From assembly GCF_000003605.2 (NCBI RefSeq), contig NW_003121417.1, positions 216,198 to 280,197 on the forward strand: a stretch of 64,000 bases of DNA. The letters run 5' to 3'. This stretch comes from Saccoglossus kowalevskii. Its lineage: Eukaryota > Hemichordata > Enteropneusta > Harrimaniidae. Both the position numbers and the translations under genes were made by a program. The stretch's first letter is position 1. Every line of letters starts with the position of its first letter. Shown piece after piece: positions 27,718 to 37,975 of the stretch. The notes under the pieces are model-generated. The model had not been told where the DNA came from, did not search any database, and saw nothing but the letters and a program-made list of their open reading frames with translations.

Positions 27718-28056
27718 CATGGGCTTTCGCGGTCCGAAATCGTACGTCTTTCGCATAGCAGAAAAAATGCTATTCCATGCTGTATGTAACACATGTAGTA
27801 TGGAGGTGTGTCTATTATTTCGAACATTCTGCCGTTTCTGAAAAGAACCCGATTCTTCGCATTCGGAATGTGATCTTTGAGTGGGCGAATAATATATGTT
27901 GTCTTTATCGCGGTGTGAACGCCGGTTTCGGGGACTGATCATGATCCGGGACACGTATCGCCAAACGGTCTCCTGGATGAGTTTCGATTCATATGCTGAA
28001 TATATTACTGTAACCGAGTAGGTAGTATGACCGGCACCACTTTGACACCATGACGC
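27718..28056 (-). CDS. Weak candidate exon in a long open frame, unknown product
   Basis: The minus strand is open without a stop from 28083 down to 27598, about 162 codons, the longest stop-free run I found. Its last part runs into the HINE tail and is not coding. Within it, a CAG at 28057-28059 and ATG|GTAAAC at 27718/27717 would bound a 339-nt, phase 0-0 exon. The acceptor lacks a good pyrimidine tract. The peptide is basic and Ser/Arg/His-rich in the middle and carries no family signature I recognise. The HINE insertion end lies about 30 bp beyond the proposed donor. Confidence 0.22.
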
Positions 28057-28311
28057 CTGTGTTGCGTACTGTCGGGCGGCATGTTATATAAATGCATCGC
28101 ACATGTCAGGTTTCTCACCACATGAATCACGCCACGAGTAATTGATTAGCTCCTTAGACAAGGATAAAGTCATGGATGTTTTACACATTGCATTGAGTAT
28201 ACGAGTCGTGTTTCTAATATAGTACTGTCTAAACCTTTTATATAATTCCTATACTATTAATTTTCACGTGGAACAGTGTTCCAGGGGTTCATTTATTACT
28301 GTGACACCTAT

Positions 28312-28404
28312 TATCCGTATGCAAATTATAACCTTGAACGGTTACATTGATATTTGCACGAATAAACCTGTAACCGTGAAGGTTTACTAATTTACATACG
28401 GATA
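28312..28404. repeat. Stem-loop of about 93 bp (possible small MITE or RNA hairpin)
   Basis: The arm 28312-28345 (starting tatccgtatg, with ggttac at its inner end) pairs with 28370-28404 with few mismatches and one small gap. The loop is about 24 bases. Confidence 0.6.
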
Positions 28405-31400
28405 TAGATGGATGTATCATTCACATGCAAAACGTACGTAAATAATGTAATGAAAATTACATTTGTTTTAATATGTACAATTACAATTTGTTAAAACTGT
28501 TATGTTACAAAGAATAGACATCTTTTATCATTCGACTATCATAATAGCATTAACTTGAGTTCAAAATGTAGGTTACCTTTATATCGGCTTTCCCGTGTCT
28601 TTGGACGGCTCAGTCGAGATTACAGGGTTTGGTGGTTGACAGACATTATATACTAGTTTCCCCGCGGAAAGTCTCCTCTACTACGTTTGCATTGGTTCAT
28701 TGCCAGTATAATTCTTTACCGTACATACAGAGCAGTCGCTGTTATAACCTGAACAATAGTAAGGATAAGAAAAAAAAAATACGTGAACATACAAAAACAT
28801 GTGTGAATTATGAATTAGAACATTTCACACGTGATTATCAGTACCAGTACCACTGTGTAAAAAGTGTGCAATTGCATAGGTTTAATTCGTTTCTGAAATA
28901 ACTTAATATGGGTCTATGTTTGCAGACAGCCAGAACTGAAATGACTTGTACACGCATTTTAGCAGAACGTCGAAAATGAGAGGGACCTAGCTCGAGTCAT
29001 TCCATTGGAGCGTGTTCGTTCCATTAGAGAGAGGTCTCAGCGATCAGGTGACAATGTCATGTGATCAACTCAGCAGACGGAGATCACCTGGCCAATGCTG
29101 GATACACGACATAACGGCAAATGTCGCTAGGTTTAGCGACTTCACTAACCGTTACAATTGAATTTGCTCGTTTGGAAGCCGTTTTTGCGACAGCCATGAT
29201 CGACACACTGTTTATATACGAGGTTTCCCTGGCACCATACGCGCTCATGACTGTTAGCCGGTGGCCATGGAATAAAAACGCGCCCATGTCAGGACATGGC
29301 ATGGCGTGCACAGACTACTAATGTCTCTGTGTTTCATGTAATTGACGTACAAACTATAAAAAACAATTCTAGTTCTGTTAGTCGAAAATGGTCGTAACTG
29401 AATATGGGCTATGCATTGAGTGCTAAGGACTATACGCTTTCCAATCAGGCGCAGTTTCCTGTTTCTCCGACGCTTCGTTTTCGTGTCACTGTCAAAATTA
29501 TTGCTACCTTTTACTTAACAGGGACTAAATGGTCTCTATAAAACGATAATCAGGATCGCAAAAAAGTCAACTGATTTGAAACACTTGCCGGACGTCTCTC
29601 TCTCTTCTGAAATCCGCCTCGGTGACCATGGGCTGGTCCGGAATCTATTTCTTTCAAAAGTGTTGCGCCAGGTTTACGTTGTCGACGTTTCTCTTTAAAC
29701 CTAGTCGTTTTTTTTTATGGACGAGGGCAGTTTTTTTCCAAAAAAAAAACATCTAAGTTTAAGTGATGTCGCACCTTCGGATTGATTAGAAACGTGTGAA
29801 TACATACACTATGGCTATACGTTTCACTGCAATTGCCCACAACACAACATCTAAAAACTCTCTCTCAAAAAACAAAAACAAAATAGACAAAAAACAAGAA
29901 AAAACGCCGACCGAAAAATGTATATCGTTTAAAAGTATACTGAACGACCAGTGTTATTACGGCTCAGGGGTATGACTTCCTCTCACATTTTGTCATTTGG
30001 TGGCGCACTTTCGGCGAGAGTCGGAAATCCGGAAACAGTCGACCGTTTCACGATAGGTGGGCGTGGCTACAATACGAGAAATATCCCAAATTTACTTGGA
30101 TAAGAGTAATCATTTTCAGCAAAAAAATCAATAACTACCCTTTTCAGTGGGACACAGATCTAAAATGGGAAACGTGAGGGTGGGCATTGCACAGGCACTT
30201 TAAACACAGATGCTATAGTTAACGATTCATACTACAGTTTTCGCAAAAAAGCCATGTTGATTTTAAATTTGCTTTTCGTGATATATGTTTTTCAGTGGCA
30301 TTGGTAAATAAATTGTAACATTTATAAGTATTTTTTTCAAATAATAATGTTTTATAAATTAGAAAATATTTTTTATTTCAGAGATGTTAATACGTCTGGG
30401 TTTCGAAATGCTTCAAAGCTTTGTCGCGGACTAATACCAATCAACGTTGTTAACTATTAGTGAATTAATGGGCTGAAAATAGTTCTCTGTGAAAATTTTA
30501 AAAATGGCCGTGACGCATATAACATGGACTAGTAACAGCAACTATATCTCCTGCATTTCGGACAGAAAAACTGCTGTGTTTTCTGGAAATCATGGATTTA
30601 GTAATTTTGACATGGTTCGGCAATGTGTGAGGCTTGTGTAAACAAATGACTGCCCAGTATGCCCAAGCTTTCGTCTATGGTGAATGAAGATTATGAATGA
30701 GAAAACAGGCAGAATGTTTTATTCAAAACTGCGGTAACATTCGCCCCCCCCCCCGTAAGCCGTTATACACATGTTTACAAGTCAGTACTCGGTGAAATGT
30801 TAACTTTTAATTTGAGACTCGAATTCAACTCAAATCAACTAAAATTACACGGTCTATTAGCATCAAAGTGAGTCGATACGTTGATCCGTTCAAAGCCATC
30901 TGTCTGGTCGACTGGTGATTTAGTGTACTTATACCCAATTACCCGTTAGACAGACGGTATCGACCGACTGTAATCATTCGCGTAATGCGATCTCTTGATA
31001 CAGTGGTTATGAGCTTATATAGCTGATGTCGTCTCGTTGAAATGATGACAATTTGAGTAAGGCCACATTAGTTGGTACGCAGTCCTTACCTCATTCGTGG
31101 GTGTCTTAACATTGTCAGAATCACCTGCTACGCATGGGAGATTTTTATTAAACTGGTTCTTAAATGCATAATGTAGCTTTGTGACGTATGCTTGACGATT
31201 TCATGAAATAATAGTCACAAGATTTTCAACAAACATTACAAATCCTCGAAACCGTTCAACCACGTAACATAAATGTTAGTCTAGATTGTCTTTAACACAG
31301 ATGTCGGTTTTTTTGTTTCTCGGAAATGGCCATAATGGTTATGGAAATTTTACTTGCATACAGTAAGACGCTGTGATATCTTGTTTATTAAGGAAGATAA

Positions 31401-33373
31401 TTCGGTATTCTGTGCACATTTTCATCTTAATATCGCATCAGCAACACACGTCGGAGATTAGCCAGTCAAAATAGGTTACAAGGGATCATTGGTGTAGTGT
31501 TCATTTCATCATTATAAGCATCATTATAAGCGAAAACTTATAGTGAAATTGGTGTCAATTCTTGAACACTCATTGGTAACTGAACTTTGTTCGTAAACTG
31601 AGAGTTTAAACAGTAATAAAAAAATGTCTGATGTTTATTGCATAATTGTAAAAAAAATAGCAGGAAATAATTTTCAAGCTGACGAATTCGAATATATTAT
31701 ATGCAGCACGCACGAATTAAATAACAATATATATAAAGCGTTCATCCATGCTTATTAAGAGGTACCCACTTTTGTCTTTTGAAATGGAGAGATTTGGCGA
31801 ATATTTTACATGTTACTTCTTATACTGCTGACGTTTCAAAGGAGCACATTGCAAGAAATCACTTACTTTCTATAGTATGGTAAATCGATTTAATTCGCAT
31901 TCAATCATCTAACAAACTGAATTGTTGAGAAGCATCGCATCCGGAAATGTCAAGAGGCAATTAAGCAAGTGGTTCGGGAGTTAAATTTATTCGAGGAGCT
32001 TAAAGATTCCAAAGACGGCAAACAAGCTAGTGGTTAAGTTTCATTAAATCTTCATAGGCTTGCCACATCACCAAACCTTAGTTATATAGATACTAGCGTC
32101 TTCTTTAGATGAAACAACGACATCATCTATGCTCATACCTCTAGACTTGCACAATAAACTATATGCAAACGTAGGTAACAAAATACAATTTAATACTCTG
32201 AGATAAGTCAGGGATTAGTATGTGTGGGTGAGACCTACAAGCTGCCGTGTCTTTTCTACCAGTGCACTCCTATAGGCGATTGGAGGATCGGGATAAGAAG
32301 AGAAATTGAATGCCATATAATCTTAAGCGAATGCTTTGCATAAATTAATGCAACATTGAAAAATTCATATACTAGTACGCATGGAATAAGAGAGAGATTC
32401 ACCCACCTAGCTTATCCTGATTAGCCAGAAAATGGATTACTAGGATTTCAATCGAAAAGAAAGGGAAAATCCAAAAGTGCGCACGACGCAGACAATATGA
32501 ATTACATACTGTCCATGGCGCCCCGGGAAGTCTTTGCTTAAACTCGCATTCTAAGAAGAAAACAAGTTGGTATGCTTTACATTTTGGCAGTTCTTCGTCT
32601 ATTATTAATTGTTTTGAAGTTTTGCATGGTAAGACAACTGTTGTGATGCTGGTGTATAATTACGTGCTGTCATTATGAGCCCAATTTAGGTTTTAGTGTG
32701 TTTAAGGCTGACTTGTTACATTTTTGCTGATTTCTACATGGGAAATAATATATGGGAATAGAGGGGGGAATTAGAGGTCTCAAAAATCTAGTCCACCCCT
32801 GCCACCCACCCCGGAGTATTTCATATGTGGCCAGTATAAAAACATAACAATCTCACAAATGTGCATTTCCGAACTGTATGTAAATGTATGCAAATTAAGA
32901 TCATTCGTCTCCTATTTGCATTTGACTTGTGATTAAATCTCGTAAGAGTGTGCGATTACTACTTATTTGTACTGTTTCATGCACGTGAGAAACATTTATC
33001 ATCTGAGAGCCCCTTTTCAATAGCGTCCGTGATAGAAACACAAATGCGTGATGATGAATAACTTTAAATAACTTTTATGAGCCCCGAAGTGTTTGGACTA
33101 CTATGCTATTATTTGACAACTCGTGTTTTAAAATATTATTTTCAAAAGAATGTATTCAACCGCACAATCTTTATAACGAGAAATCGCAATCGATATTGCA
33201 AACATCGACGTTATTGTCCGCCAGTACTTGGAACCTCGACGGATTTCATTAAGTTGAAATTACTTGCTTTCAATCACAATACACATTTACATGTAACGCA
33301 TTTCCATATTATCAGATCGTTATCGAAAAATGACTCCGTCACAATCCTTGAACGTATTAGCTAGTCTGTGGTG

Positions 33374-33374
<1 letters not shown>
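28405..33374. other. AT-rich non-coding DNA
   Basis: No supported gene. Opposed open frames at 29084-29321 cover the same GC-richer patch and cannot be told apart. A KLF-type GTGGGCGTGGC lies near 30058. A C-run lies near 30743. Confidence 0.6.

Positions 33375-33439
<65 letters not shown>
33375..33439. repeat. (AT)n-(GT)n compound microsatellite
   Basis: About 42 bp of AT followed by about 23 bp of GT. It produces a spurious Ile/Tyr/His/Thr frame on the minus strand. Confidence 0.95.
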
Positions 33440-34759
33440 ATTTACCATCTAGATAATAACCTTTTTCAAAGGCGTAATGTATTACGTGATAGAGGCATCG
33501 TGCGACAAGGTGAGCACAACACATATACGTTATAATTATCACATTTTCAAGGTTGGTTTTAGTGGATAACAGATAAACAAAATGATGCAAACACAACAGT
33601 TGGAAAAGCTCCCGCGTAGCAATACATTTTTCTATAGCAATATGGTAGAGGGCGGTTGTTCAACAAAGTGACGAACGGATGTAGATTGTCAGATTTCCCT
33701 GGATAATCTGAGATTTAAGAAATGGAGGAGGATCCTTCCTTACATTAGCGAAAAACAATTATTCTTGGCGATCTCAAACATATGGGTTTATTGGAGAATG
33801 GTTTAGAATCCAGCCTCGACAATGCGAGTTTACGTATCCATTAAAATGTGCAAATGTATCCTTCAATGAAAGCTTCAGTAAATGGCATAGTATCACTTCT
33901 AGTATAAACATGCATTGTGAAACGTGCCCCGAAATTAAAAACCCCAAACAAATATACGGCCGAAGCTAGTCTTAAATACATTAACATATTCAAATCTAGG
34001 ATCTTGAATGAACTTATGTTGAAAACAGACTGATTATTTTTGTTTTGCTTAACGTTTTTTATTTGTGGGTTCGTGGAGACATGTTACAGGGGGGTGGGAC
34101 GATTCACTCAGCTGGAGTATAGTGACTATGATCTAAATGGCTGTCCGACACAATTCGCGGTAGGTCTAGCAGGGAGTTTCAATTAATGTCAAGAAAAGTC
34201 TGTCAAATGGAGTGACAAAAAAGGCAGATTAAGGTACTGTACGCATATCATTACACAATGCGTTCTTGGACTTTTCGAGAGATGTTCTTTTATGTGTAAC
34301 TTACGTATTTTGCGTGTGTTTTATGCGATGACATTTCACTATGTACTTGTTTCTATTGATTTATACAATTCTGTAAACTATTTTAAAATAGTTGTACGGG
34401 TTGAATCTGAACATAAATACACTTAAATATCGTATGAAAATTACCATCTCTGATCAGTCTGCAGGGACGTTAAAGAATATACACACAATTGAAATTCGGC
34501 CGGTGAGGGCATGCTTTATTTTGATACAAGCCATGTGCAAAGACGTTGTATTAAACCAAGTATGGTTTGACCGATAGTGGCGTACTGTTTGGTCATTCAA
34601 ATTAAACTGATTCCGTATATTTCGAAAAATTGCCACTACGGCTAACACGTACCATTGTATGAATATGACATTTAAAGCTTGACAGCAACTTACCATTGTT
34701 CTGCCACTTTAGCTCTGCCCATATAGTAACAAACTTTAATAATCAAAACAATCAATTTA
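33440..34759. other. AT-rich non-coding DNA
   Basis: No supported gene or repeat. Two overlapping opposed frames at 34392-34696 show no motif. Confidence 0.6.
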
Positions 34760-34805
34760 TACATATATACATATATACATATATACATATATACATATAT
34801 ATATA
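34760..34805. repeat. (ATACAT)n / (AT)n microsatellite
   Basis: A regular TACATATA pattern passing into pure AT. It abuts the left end of the LTR-like unit. Confidence 0.9.
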
Positions 34806-34843
34806 TGTCGCATACGACTTGTTTACCACTTCCGTGTGACTGA

Positions 34844-34856
34844 GAATGTTCTAGAA
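34844..34856. promoter_or_regulatory. Heat-shock element 1
   Basis: GAATGTTCTAGAA is a perfect three-unit nGAAnnTTCnnGAAn site for HSF, about 170 bp upstream of the TATA box. Confidence 0.6.
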
Positions 34857-34935
34857 CCGTACTGTGTCTGGGTGGAATTTTTAGAAGTTGGTTGAATAGG
34901 TAATAGGGCACTGTAGAAGGCAATAGAAGGTAATG

Positions 34936-34948
34936 GAACATTCTAGAA
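34936..34948. promoter_or_regulatory. Heat-shock element 2
   Basis: GAACATTCTAGAA is a second perfect three-unit HSF site, 92 bp from the first and about 78 bp upstream of the TATA box. Confidence 0.6.
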
Positions 34949-35013
34949 ATTTGTAGTAAGTTCCAGACTCATTATGTATGCTGATGTAATGGTCTAATCA
35001 TAGACAGTGTGGG

Positions 35014-35022
35014 TATATATAA
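35014..35022 (+). promoter_or_regulatory. TATA box of the LTR-like unit
   Basis: TATATATAA lies downstream of both heat-shock elements. A start about 30 bp further on (about 35045) would leave roughly 250 bp of transcribed leader inside the unit. Confidence 0.5.
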
Positions 35023-35299
35023 GGGAGTTGTTCAACACTGAGTTCAGATCAGAGATCTCGTTGAATTGAGTTGGAATTTAAGTATCTCTAGTTATTGGAG
35101 GTTTGGAGTTTTACCGAGTTATTGTACTTGATGTTTGCAGAGTGTAATAATACCAGTGCCAGTTGAAACCTCATCTGTTGACTCCGTGTTTGTATGTTAT
35201 CATCGCCGCCAGGGAAGTCTTTATGTTACTGTTGCCATTTTGGTATTTGAACCATCACACCTGTACTATACCAATTACGGTAATATTACGTTGCGTGTG

Positions 35300-35302
<3 letters not shown>

Positions 35303-35365
<63 letters not shown>
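35303..35365. repeat. (AT)n microsatellite
   Basis: About 63 bp of pure AT immediately right of the LTR-like unit. Confidence 0.95.
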
Positions 35366-35367
<2 letters not shown>

Positions 35368-35526
35368 CTAGTGTCCCGCCCTCACCCACTTGTCGCCAGG
35401 CAACCAGACACAAACAGGCTATCGGACCAATATTTCGGATCCGAAGTGGACAACGGGAGAGCATACATTTTTCCTCACTGTATAAAAGGGGGCAGCGCTA
35501 TCACAAATAATGAGACCTTAATAATT

Positions 35527-35838
35527 TCAAACAATGAACAGTATATTATCAAACAACAAGTCGTGAATGACACTGCCTTCGCTAGTTGTCATTCTAAAGT
35601 TGCATGGACATAAATTGGCAAACGTGATTTCTATGGCATTTTCAAGTTTATAGCACTCTCCAGCCAGGTCAGCATTATTCTCAGCAAGGAAACCAGATAG
35701 CACCAAACCAGTACAACAGGTAAAATGACAAGGAAGTATACAAATCATATCTGCAAATATGTCAGTGTTGTGTCTGTTTGGATAAACTAGTTTGTGGCCC
35801 TGGATTAGTTTCAATATCTCTAATAAGAACAAGATTAC
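35527..35838 (-). CDS. Open frame overlapping the 2A leader, unknown product
   Basis: A frame of about 100 codons runs from a T-rich AG border (about 35839, CTTGTTCTTATTAG) to a TGA at 35527. It uses mixed codons rather than AT runs and has eight Cys, including a CHFTCC cluster and CPC. It lies in a different phase from the 2A-like leader that it overlaps at 35762-35838, so the two cannot be read together as they stand. Either this frame is a chance antisense-like opening, or one element has decayed out of phase. No family recognised. The opposite strand is also open in parts (35366-35613 and 35765-36091). Confidence 0.25.
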   Translation of the reverse strand, partial: VILFLLEILKLIQGHKLVYPNRHNTDIFADMICILPCHFTCCTGLVLSGFLAENNADLAGECYKLENAIEITFANLCPCNFRMTTSEGSVIHDLLFDNILFIV

Positions 35839-35911
35839 TTCTCATACGACAATGATACAAATAAAGTGCAAAAATCCAGAAAAATATTATCAAGTTTTTA
35901 TTATCATACAT
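35762..35911 (-). CDS. Hydrophobic leader with 2A-like ribosome-skipping motif (LINE-type ORF start or host leader)
   Basis: From an ATG at 35911 the minus strand encodes 49 residues: a hydrophobic stretch (residues about 7-19, LIIFFWIFALYLY), then RSNLVLIR and DIETNPGP (35818-35795), then 11 residues to a TGA. DxExNPGP preceded by Leu/Val/Ile-rich sequence is the signature of 2A peptides, which make the ribosome release at Gly-Pro and continue. In animals they occur at the N-terminus of CR1/L2-type LINE ORFs and of some sea-urchin NLR proteins, where the leader can also act as a signal sequence. Here the frame stops soon after the motif, so this is a remnant, or a first exon whose continuation I cannot place. 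No reverse transcriptase motif is visible nearby. Confidence 0.55.
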   Translation of the reverse strand: MYDNKNLIIFFWIFALYLYHCRMRSNLVLIRDIETNPGPQTSLSKQTQH

Positions 35912-36383
35912 AATATTAACAAATCGTGTGAAATTTCATTTACAGAGAAACACATATTTATGCTTTGGTTGACAGAACTTCTCAAAGTAAAAAAAGAGGA
36001 CCTGCGAAACTTTATACAATTGTCAGACACGCAGCGAATAGTACCGGTATGTTTTTGTAATACATGCAGTTCCAGTGGCTTTGCTTTCTGAGAAAAAAAT
36101 TCTGGCTCTGCACCTGAAAGATTTAATTAAAAAGGATATTTGAGTATTTTTAGTACGAAAAAATATTACTTAATAAATGTATACCAGCCAGAAAGATCGA
36201 TCGCTAGTTTCTCACTAAAGTCAGGACACAAAAGGATAAATCAAAGTTCATAATAAATACCATAAGCACAGTTTCTTACCTTTGTGAATATAATCTATAT
36301 AAGCCTTGTGCAAAGAACGATACAGTCCCGGAATACAATATCCTCATACGAAAACGACGCCGATTTCCTCAGCGGTTAGATTG

Positions 36384-36393
36384 GCGCATGCGC
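36384..36393. promoter_or_regulatory. Perfect NRF-1-type palindrome
   Basis: GCGCATGCGC is the full NRF-1 palindrome, unusual in such AT-rich DNA. No transcription start is identifiable next to it. Confidence 0.4.
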
Positions 36394-36531
36394 AATACGG
36401 TATGCCAGCTCTCTTGCGAGATGTCGTTAAAACTCGTATTTTTCTGGCAAATTTCGGCATTTTTACTAGTAAAATGTTGAAAATCACAGAAAAACACAAT
36501 GAAACTTTGGCGAATCAAAAAAATACTTGGC

Positions 36532-36566
36532 GTGCATATGTATGGCGTTGAGAATTACATATGCAC
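36532..36566. repeat. Perfect 11-bp inverted repeat
   Basis: GTGCATATGTA (36532-36542) and TACATATGCAC (36556-36566) with a 13-base loop, about 45 bp upstream of the GACGGACGG tail. Confidence 0.8.
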
Positions 36567-36610
36567 CAACTTTGAAAAACATTGGACAGAGCATATCAAA
36601 GTTATAAGAG

Positions 36611-36665
36611 GTAACAGACAGACGGACGGACGGACGGAACCCAATCTATAAGCCTTCGGCAGACA
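36611..36665 (+). repeat. HINE-like tail remnant: (GACG)n and TTC-loop hairpin
   Basis: A GACGGACGG microsatellite (36611-36638) is followed by a small hairpin GCC-TTC-GGC (36652-36660). This order and the TTC loop match the two well-preserved array families. The body upstream (about 36470-36610) carries 'accaactttgaaaaacattgg' type text but no clear array. Confidence 0.45.
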
Positions 36666-37615
36666 TAAATCACAGCTACTACTACACAGTTGTGTCTGAA
36701 ACAGCGCTCAATGCATAAAAATGTTTCTACAGTTCAGTGAAAACAAGCAATCAAATGTCTCTTAAAAAATATATCACTGTACATACTATCAGTCAGTACC
36801 ACGCTCAGCACCAGTACAGTTTCGATCAGCTACCAACTGCGTGCAACTCCTTATATGGCAATAATCTTAATGACGTCACAATATTTACTAATCGTAATAA
36901 CGCATGCCACAAGCCTCGTACAGAATAATAACAAATCACAAGTTCGAAAAAGTCAATAAATGTCAAAGCTTACACACATCAAACTAAATCAGTGGAAACC
37001 AGCAACCATGTTGTTAACATATTTTTCGTTCAACTTGAGCAAGTGTCCAAAATTCGCACGCTGGCGAATATAATTTTGGCGGCAAACAAACCACAAATGA
37101 AAAATGTAATGCTTGCACTCAGGATCCAACACGGACAATATCTCAGCACAACAACTTTGAAACAATAATTAACCCAGGGAAACCGAAACAGGAGAGGTGG
37201 GGAAATAACCCAGGGAGAGAGTGATTTCGAGCTCGCTAATAAACGGTTATTACATCACATCCAACTCGTCGTCGACCTGAGTATCACTACAGTTTATTAT
37301 TGTGACGAATGTGATACTCGGTTATGGTGAAGTCGGCCTATCACACATGTATCAGATGGTTTACCTCAAAGTCTTCTTTCGATTTACTCGCTTACCAGCG
37401 AATCCCACGCCGTCTTGATCACTCGTCAATGTCCCAAGTTTACCACACAACAGCAGGCAAACGATCGGGGTTCCAACGTTAGCCTCGTGTTTTGTAGGAG
37501 AGCAACGTCTTTCAATCATGAAAAGTTCCTATCGCAGGATCCAGGACTTCCTCAGTCTCACAGCTGACTCCAGCGGCGTCTCGGATGATTCCCCTTCTCT
37601 GCCACAAGTGTTCAG
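36666..37615. other. Non-coding; CRE at 36871
   Basis: No supported gene. TTTATT at 37293-37298 gives an AATAAA on the minus strand about 320 bp beyond the stop of the 37616-37972 frame. Confidence 0.5.
36871..36878. promoter_or_regulatory. Full CRE palindrome TGACGTCA
   Basis: Perfect CREB/ATF site. One of five in the window. Confidence 0.45.
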
Positions 37616-37972
37616 TCAGAAATCAATGCAGTTATTCGCCTGATTTTGATGAATCTTCACTCCGCTCAAGTTCAGATTTTCCGGCCATTTCTCTGTCCTA
37701 TTTTTAGCACGTTCCTTCAACCAATCCGACAACTCGCCTCTCCAGGTCAAAGGTCGGTCACTCCATTTAGCATACACAAATCCAAATTTAGAAAAGACAT
37801 CCCCAACCCATGTCTCTCTCCTGTACACGGTGAATTCTAACAATCTAAAATAAGCCACATAAAATAACACTCGAGAAACACCATGGCAATCAGTTTCCAC
37901 ATAAATACTAACCCCCCAAAAAGTGACCCACACTCGGTAAATGAACCGGTAATAGAACAGCATTTCGCCCAT
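37616..37972 (-). CDS. ATG-initiated 118-residue open frame, unknown product
   Basis: A continuous frame runs from an ATG at 37972 to a TGA at 37616. Codon use is balanced and the segment is richer in GC than its flanks. The first half is aromatic and hydrophobic (RFIYRVWVTFW near residue 10; a VLFYVAYF stretch follows). The second half is charged and Trp-rich, with WSDRPLTW and ending NNCIDF. An AATAAA lies about 320 bp downstream at 37298-37293. No family recognised; a single-exon gene, a terminal exon or a decayed element frame are all possible. The frame has no paralogue in this window. Confidence 0.32.
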   Translation of the reverse strand: MGEMLFYYRFIYRVWVTFWGVSIYVETDCHGVSRVLFYVAYFRLLEFTVYRRETWVGDVFSKFGFVYAKWSDRPLTWRGELSDWLKERAKNRTEKWPENLNLSGVKIHQNQANNCIDF

Positions 37973-37975
37973 CAC

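Larger units (their letters stand above)
34806..35302 (+). mobile_element. Probable solo LTR, family not assigned
   Basis: A 497-bp unit starts TGTCGCA and ends TGTGACA, so it has TG...CA ends in a near-perfect 7-bp inverted pair. It is flanked by ATATA on both sides, although the surrounding AT microsatellite makes that duplication ambiguous. A TATA box (about 35014-35022) stands a little before mid-unit. Upstream of it are two perfect heat-shock elements (GAAnnTTCnnGAA at 34844-34856 and 34936-34948). No internal retroelement coding region is attached, as expected for a solo LTR left by recombination. Alternative: a dispersed heat-shock gene promoter. Age cannot be estimated without a second LTR. 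Confidence 0.5.

Noticed and set aside
29084-29321. Opposed open frames, one with membrane-like stretches
   Set aside because: Both strands are open over the same GC-richer patch and neither has splice-like borders or a family motif.
35765-36091. Plus-strand frame of about 100 codons opposite the 2A leader
   Set aside because: It lies antisense to the 2A-bearing leader and carries no motif, so the minus strand is preferred. The plus frame at 35371-35613 is likewise unsupported.
35366-36091. Idea that this segment is the internal region of the LTR element at 34806-35302
   Set aside because: A pure AT microsatellite directly follows the LTR-like unit where a primer-binding site should be, and no second LTR is present.
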